Below, one piece after another: positions 59,751 to 64,000 of a stretch of DNA of 64,000 nt; within the stretch, counting starts at the first letter, position 1; each line of letters starts with the position of its first letter. The notes under the pieces were generated by a model. That model was not told the DNA's origin. It was given only the letters and a program-made list of their open reading frames with translations, and did no database searches. The DNA lies in contig MNCI01004881.1 of NCBI GenBank assembly GCA_015680685.1, positions 852,871 through 916,870 on the forward strand, in the 5' to 3' direction. This stretch comes from Gnetum montanum (lineage: Eukaryota; Streptophyta; Gnetopsida; Gnetales; Gnetaceae). The position numbers were made by a program, and so were the translations under genes.

Positions 59751-60132
59751 GCAAAGTGCGTAAATGGTTAGAAAGAAGATGACGTGATGGCTAGCAAACG
59801 TGGAAAGCTAACAGAATTTTGAATTGTGTAATGAAGTTGTAATCAATGCTACCCGATTACGAGGCGATAAGATTGTGGTAGTTTAACGTCATTTCGGACA
59901 ACGGTGCGTGCGATATCAACCGCATTAATATCTTGATTTTTGGGTTCCATTTCAGGAAATTCCCACTGAAATCGGATATCAAGTCAGTGATTCTCGCATA
60001 CAAATTGGTGGTTTTTTGGTTAGGACGGACTGTTGGCTATCGTGCGTTCAAATTTGCAGGTATTTTCTAGCAAGAGCAAGAAGAGCAGAAGATTTGAAGG
60101 TGCAAAGCTGTGCAAGTGTTGAAACTGTGATA
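59751..60132. other. Divergent spacer between RT acceptor and antisense gene of C
   Basis: About 380 bp lie between the minus-strand RT exon and the plus-strand antisense gene. It should hold the antisense promoter. No clear TATA box is seen. There is a short dyad (TTTCAGGAAATTCCCACTGAAA region near 59950) and a GCAG/GTATTT pair near 60056. Confidence 0.45.
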
Positions 60133-62414
60133 ATGGCGCCTAAGACGAAGAAGAAGAACACTAAATTGGCTAAAATTGACGAGGTACAGGAGAACCTGGC
60201 GCATGTTCAACAAGCCGTGGTCGAAGTACGTGACCCGACACCCTTGAACCGGTAGGTCATTCTTTGCATGCTCGTGCTTTTTCAGCGTTTGTGCTATACA
60301 GCATTCTTCGTGTAAATGGGGGTTTTGGGTTATAAGGCTTGCGTTACAGTGTGGGTTTGGCATGCTTGCGTTTATCGCCGTTGTCAGAGAAGGACCTTGC
60401 GCTGTTGCAAGGGTTTGGGCGATTTCCACATAGATAGCTAAGCCTGATGTGTAGTGTTTCTATATTAATGATGCAACTGTAAATCTAGGCATTGATTCAT
60501 GTAGCGTGTTTTCTATACAGTGTCGTGCTGAAGCCTATTTTGATTGTGTTAGACATCATTGGGGTTTTGTGTTGGATAAACCCCATCGTCCCCAATGTTC
60601 CTCCTCCGCACACGTGAGTGCAGGGGAAGGTCATCTAGTTTCGAAAGGGGGCGCTGGAGTTTCTGCAGTTCTTACTGCGCAACTTCAGCATCATCGTGTG
60701 GTCTAATGTGACCGGCGATGTTGCCGGTGCCATTTTAGAGCACCTGTTGGCGGGGTCTGCAGAGGGGATTCTGGCTTACTTGACAGATGGGGCCATCGAT
60801 ACGGGTCATCCTGAGGACCAAGCGCTGAGTGCCCGAGGCCTGAGGAATTTATGCTGGATCTAGGAAATGGCCCGTTTCAGTTGTTATCATGCGTATAACA
60901 CGTTGTTCGTGGCTCGCCATGTTTCAACCTACTTCCAGAACCCACAAGGCACGGTGTACTACACTGGCGGGTAAGCAGATTCTGCCAACTGTATTGTCTT
61001 TGTTACTGCTATAATGTTTGTTATTGATGTGAAGTGTAAGAGACGTCTATATGCAAAGTGTAAGTTAAGCCTACGTTGTATGGTACAGGTTTTTCATACA
61101 CGATAATAGGTTAATTGGCGATGGTGATGCGTTGGCCTGGGCCGAAACGGCAATAATGGCGTTTACCGCAACTAACAACGTGCGTGCCAGTGTTATAGGG
61201 CAAATTGGCCATGAGATGCATGAGTATCACACCCACTACGAGCGCCCTTTTAAGAATTTCCAGGAACTCGGGTGGCTGCACGATGACTGGACCTCAGATT
61301 CGCCCCTTACGATTGAGGACGTACAGAGGGACCTACCACCATTCCCTTTGCTCTTCGGACCTGGTAAGGCCACTGTTCTAATGTTATGCGTGTAGTTGTG
61401 AGTCGTGGACATTACGTAAAGCATTTTTATTTGACTCGTGTTTTATATTTTTCAGTAAGGGAATCCCAGGAGATTACCCTTACGATTTCCAGCCGCGAGG
61501 CGAGGGATGTCCTCTTCCGTTACGACGATATTAAGGACGCACAGCACTGGCTCGACCACTCGGCGACCCTAGTCGCGGTGACCGCCAAGATGACAGCAGG
61601 GCTAATGCACCTGTTTTTGGCTACGACCCCTGATGTCCCCGCCAGTGAAATGATAGCTTTGGTCAACTCCTTCAGCGAGAAGGCGAAGCATTTTATAATG
61701 TGCGCGTAAGTTTCAATATCGACGCTCAGCTCTTCCCGGACCTATTTGGCGTCCCCTCGAACGGCCTTCCCGTAAAGGTGAAGACCAAGAGAAGCCCTTT
61801 ATTCCAGGAGTGTCTGAAGGAGTGGGTGAGGATCCCAAAAGAGACCAAAGGGTTTCCTTGTGAAAAATTTGAGATGGGCGCCGCCAAGACACTGTATCCC
61901 CTTTTTCGGGCTCGGTCTTTCCCCAAAACCCTCTCGCAGGCAAAGTTCTTTTCTGTAGAACAGACCCACATTATGCGAGAGGTTCTGGAGGAGGGAACCC
62001 GTTTCGATTGGGCAAACTATTTGGCCAAGGGACTGCGCAGCGAAATGGTCAAGCTTCGCAAGAAGCTTGAGTCCTGCTTTAATGTGCATTATGCTTTTTT
62101 CATAGCTTGCCTCCGGTGGTTTGCTGAGTTTCTGGTCATCCAGAGGAATGGGGTCTGGGAACAGCAAGATCGAGACCAACTGTCCAGACCTTGGATTGCC
62201 CACATTCTCAGCACTACCCATGGGCAGGATTCGCCGGAAGGAATCGGGGAGTCGTTGTCTGTAACGACTAAAGGCTTGGCAGCGCCCCAAGTATGAGGTC
62301 TCGACAACGTGGGTGGGATAATGCTTACCTACACCGGCGACACCTCGCAAGGGAAGTGTGTGGCGGAAGAAATTGTGGAACCGGCAGCTCGGCAGTTGCC
62401 AAAAGGTGCGCTTG
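60133..62414 (+). pseudogene. Antisense accessory gene of C (5' part, five coding segments)
   Basis: Unknown family. Exon 1 is 60133-60251 (MAPKTKKK, a basic start), exon 2 is 60521-60970, exon 3 is 61089-61363, and exon 4 is 61456 to the end. Borders are canonical: donors GTAGGT, GTAAGC and GTAAGG, acceptors CAG, and the phases join in frame. Exon 2 has three stops (60615 TGA, 60636 and 60861 TAG), each one C-to-T from Arg or Gln. A frameshift near 61705 follows HFIM, and B is open there. A TGA at 62294 precedes about 110 further bases resembling the B gene. The 3' exons present in B are lost at the inverted LTR arm. The encoded part is about 560 residues, with no signal peptide, membrane segment or familiar catalytic motif seen. 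Confidence 0.75.
62390..62414. other. Rearrangement junction between antisense gene and inverted LTR arm
   Basis: CGGCAGTTGCCAAAAGG (62390-62406) is followed by 8 bp of no clear origin and then the right arm. The identical 17-mer lies at 53996-54012, just inside the left arm and in the same plus-strand orientation. Confidence 0.75.
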
Positions 62415-63077
62415 AGCACCATCCTTCAGCAAGAACAGAGCACAGTGCACTTAAGCCTTAGCAACAAGAGAGATCATTCCTTTGTGGAGATTGCTGCCCT
62501 GAGCAGAACCTACTCGAAGCAAAAAGCAGAACACAGATTGTGAGATTGTCCCGCCTAGTTTGCAGGCCCTACCGGTCAGAAACAGTTGATCGGCAGACGT
62601 CGAAGCTTGACCTTCCTTGCATCCTAGCTCTGGCCTACGAGGTAGATTGGACTTCTGTCTGGACAGTTTCCTTGTTGTTTTGTGCTCATTTTTTGCATCA
62701 AGTTATCGGAGGTCTCTCCCATTGTAACGTGACATACAAATCATACATTCTTTCAAAAATCGAAACATAGATCTTTTGAAAATCACGCATTTCTCTCTAG
62801 ATTGGCATCTCTTCGGCATGTTTGACGTTATCATCGTAGCGATCCATCCACGTCATTTTCCTCCTGTTTCACGATCCCCCGAATCAAATCGCAGCACGCA
62901 AAGATCCGTAATCTTCATCGTTTTACTGACCCGTAAGTCCCTGTCTGATCGACAAGACCGTTCAGGGTGCCGTGGATTCGCTTTTTCTAGCATAGCCCTC
63001 ACGCGGATTCGTGGTTAAAACTGTATACACGGAACCTCGTTCGGTATTTCCAGCTGCCAACATTTTCTGTCGTTACA
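62415..63077. repeat. Right arm of the 663-bp terminal inverted repeat of C
   Basis: Read on the plus strand this is the R/U5 part of the family LTR, ending CTGTCGTTACA at 63077. It lacks U3, the TATA box and a primer site, so it is not a full LTR. Confidence 0.9.
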
Positions 63078-63082
63078 AAAGG
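63078..63082. other. Right target-site duplication of C (AAAGG)
   Basis: This is identical to 53326-53330. The A5 env-like ORF resumes after it. Confidence 0.9.
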
Positions 63083-63870
63083 TTCATGCAACCTTTTAGC
63101 ACCTCCAGTAAGGTAGAGAAATGTGGCAACCCATCATTGATGGGATTGATGCCTACAATAAGGAAAAAATCCACATGAAGGAGTTGTAGATTGAAGAGAT
63201 GACTGAATACATGGAGCTGTCTAATCTCTACTACGCAAACCTAGTAATGGTGGCTACCAGATGACCACAATCTAAGCTTGAAAAACAAGTGGCCATATCG
63301 TACTTATTGTATGAGGCTAAGTTCAAGAATCATAAAGACACCAAGCAAAAACTTGTAATGGCAAATGTTGAACTAGAGGTTCTTAGGGAAAAATTTACCA
63401 ACTAGACATCAGTTGCAGAGAACTTGGCCAAAAGAATGAACAACTACCATGCACTACAAGGCATACTCTAAGCATTTGACATTAAGGGCAAGTAATTCAT
63501 AACCTAGTTTGTTAATGTTAAGGAGTTGTTTCTAGTTTTACCTTTTTCTTCAAATATTCTAATTCTAGTCCACATCGACAAAGTTATGTGAATCATAAAC
63601 GATCTCAGGAGTAAAAAAGAAAAAATGAAGGCATTACTAGATACTTTTCGCCTTCCACCTGAAGTCATAGCAACAAGAGGATAGCCACAGCCACCTCAAC
63701 CACCACATGTGCCTGAAGCTAGTGAAGGTCCCTCAAAACCTCAGGAGCCACCACCACCTAGGACTATCTTACCTTCTTCACCAACTTCACTCCATCAAAG
63801 AACAGGATGTCTGATTTTGAAGAATCATGTCATGGTGTTCAATTTTGTATCATGAACACTGTAATTTTTT
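63083..63870 (+). pseudogene. env-like ORF of A5, part after C
   Basis: This continues the helical region (YMELSNLYYANLVM-like sequence near 63205, equivalent to 37975-38060 in A3). It ends in the Pro-rich tail (QPPQPP near 63690, EPPPPRT near 63745). TAG and TAA codons replace Gln codons at several places. The A3 copy runs uninterrupted through this point, confirming that C is an insertion. Confidence 0.62.
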
Positions 63871-64000
63871 GTAATGTGTTGATCTGTACACTGGGCACTC
63901 AGTATTGTTATGTCTATTTTGTCTTGTTTTGTTATGTTAAAAACCAATCAATAATCCCATATCTTTCAAATTTTGTAAAAAACTTAAGGATGAGTTTTCA
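63871..64000 (+). other. A5 region just before its PPT
   Basis: Noncoding. It aligns with 180-298 (A1) and 38640-38760 (A3), which are followed within about 25 bp by the PPT and 3' LTR. Confidence 0.6.

Larger units (their letters stand above)
53331..63077 (-). mobile_element. Tat/Ogre-like derivative C with inverted U5 ends (9.75 kb)
   Basis: On the minus strand the order is: inverted R/U5 fragment, antisense gene, RT, gypsy RNase H, archaeal RNase H, integrase, 3' array, PPT, 3' LTR. The family matches B by pol, antisense gene, array, PPT and LTR ends. The 5' LTR, primer site, gag and protease are absent. Both termini are the U5 end of the LTR (TGTAACGACAG inwards), giving 663-bp terminal inverted repeats. 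The exact AAAGG duplication indicates a single integrase-type insertion. C is more GC-rich and has far fewer stops than B, so it is younger. Confidence 0.88.
41926..64000 (+). mobile_element. Athila-like retrotransposon A5, interrupted by C, 3' LTR beyond window
   Basis: This has the same plan as A3: LTR, PBS, gag, protease, RT, RNase H, integrase, spacer and env-like ORF (split by C at 53330/63078). The last bases match the sequence about 20 bp upstream of the A1 PPT, so the PPT and 3' LTR begin just past 64000. Without C the visible part is about 12.3 kb. Confidence 0.8.

Noticed and set aside
60613-60670. A GTGAGT to TTTCTGCAG intron inside exon 2 of the C gene
   Set aside because: Removing it puts exon 2 out of frame, while B codes through the same place. 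The nearby stops are better explained as C-to-T changes.
61706-61806. A fourth intron in the C antisense gene (donor GTAAGT at 61706)
   Set aside because: B is open and alignable across this point (DLFGIPTNG region), and splicing to the next acceptor breaks the frame. A frameshift near 61705 fits better.
53331-63077. C read as a DNA transposon with long terminal inverted repeats (Mutator- or foldback-like)
   Set aside because: The ends are TG/CA, the duplication is 5 bp, and the interior holds RT, two RNase H domains, integrase, a PPT and a full 3' LTR homologous to B.

Overview
Organism and overall nature. The window looks like repeat-dominated intergenic DNA from a land plant with a large genome. 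It is AT-rich and almost wholly made of plant-type Ty3/gypsy LTR retrotransposons nested in one another. I found no convincing host gene, rRNA or tRNA. The many decayed elements and the abundance of TAG stops where TGG or CAG would be expected fit a heavily methylated, slowly purged genome (gymnosperm-like or fern-like), but the sequence alone does not fix the species. There is one assembly gap (2856-2943) and one ambiguous base (57153).

Layout. (1) 1-1179 is the 3' end of an Athila-like element (A1), abutting the pol of another gypsy element (D, 1180-2855). (2) 2944-4548 is unassigned AT-rich DNA. (3) Athila-like element A2 starts near 4549 and is split at 8505 by A3. (4) A3 (8506-39712) is a complete Athila-like element: LTR, gag, protease, RT, RNase H, integrase, env-like ORF, PPT, LTR. 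It is itself split by B. (5) B (13160-31813, target duplication CCTGA) is an 18.65-kb Tat/Ogre-like element with 1.5-kb LTRs, gag, protease, a 6.5-kb insert between protease and RT, RT, two RNase H domains, integrase and 3' tandem arrays. (6) A2 resumes at 39713-40668, followed by the LTR and start of A4 (40669-41925). (7) A4 is cut by A5 (41926 to beyond the window end), another full Athila-like element whose env-like ORF is split by C. (8) C (53331-63077, target duplication AAAGG) is a younger, more GC-rich relative of B, with pol on the minus strand.

Most notable content. B and C both carry, antisense to pol and just upstream of RT, a multi-exon gene that I do not recognise. Three exon borders coincide in both copies (exon 2 start, exon 2 end, exon 3 start), and the protein aligns over about 500 residues although B is badly decayed. 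The RT exon of both begins at a splice-acceptor-like site, so the gene probably lies within an Ogre-type intron between protease and RT. C is also structurally abnormal: both of its ends are U5 ends, forming 663-bp terminal inverted repeats bounded by a perfect 5-bp target duplication. Its gag, protease and 5' LTR are missing.

How the parts work together. In each element gag forms the particle, protease cuts the polyprotein, RT and RNase H make the cDNA from a tRNA primer and the PPT, and integrase inserts it. The antisense gene, the 3' arrays and the LTR dyads are accessory parts of the Tat-like family. The env-like ORF is the accessory part of the Athila-like family. Nearly all copies are broken by stops and frameshifts.
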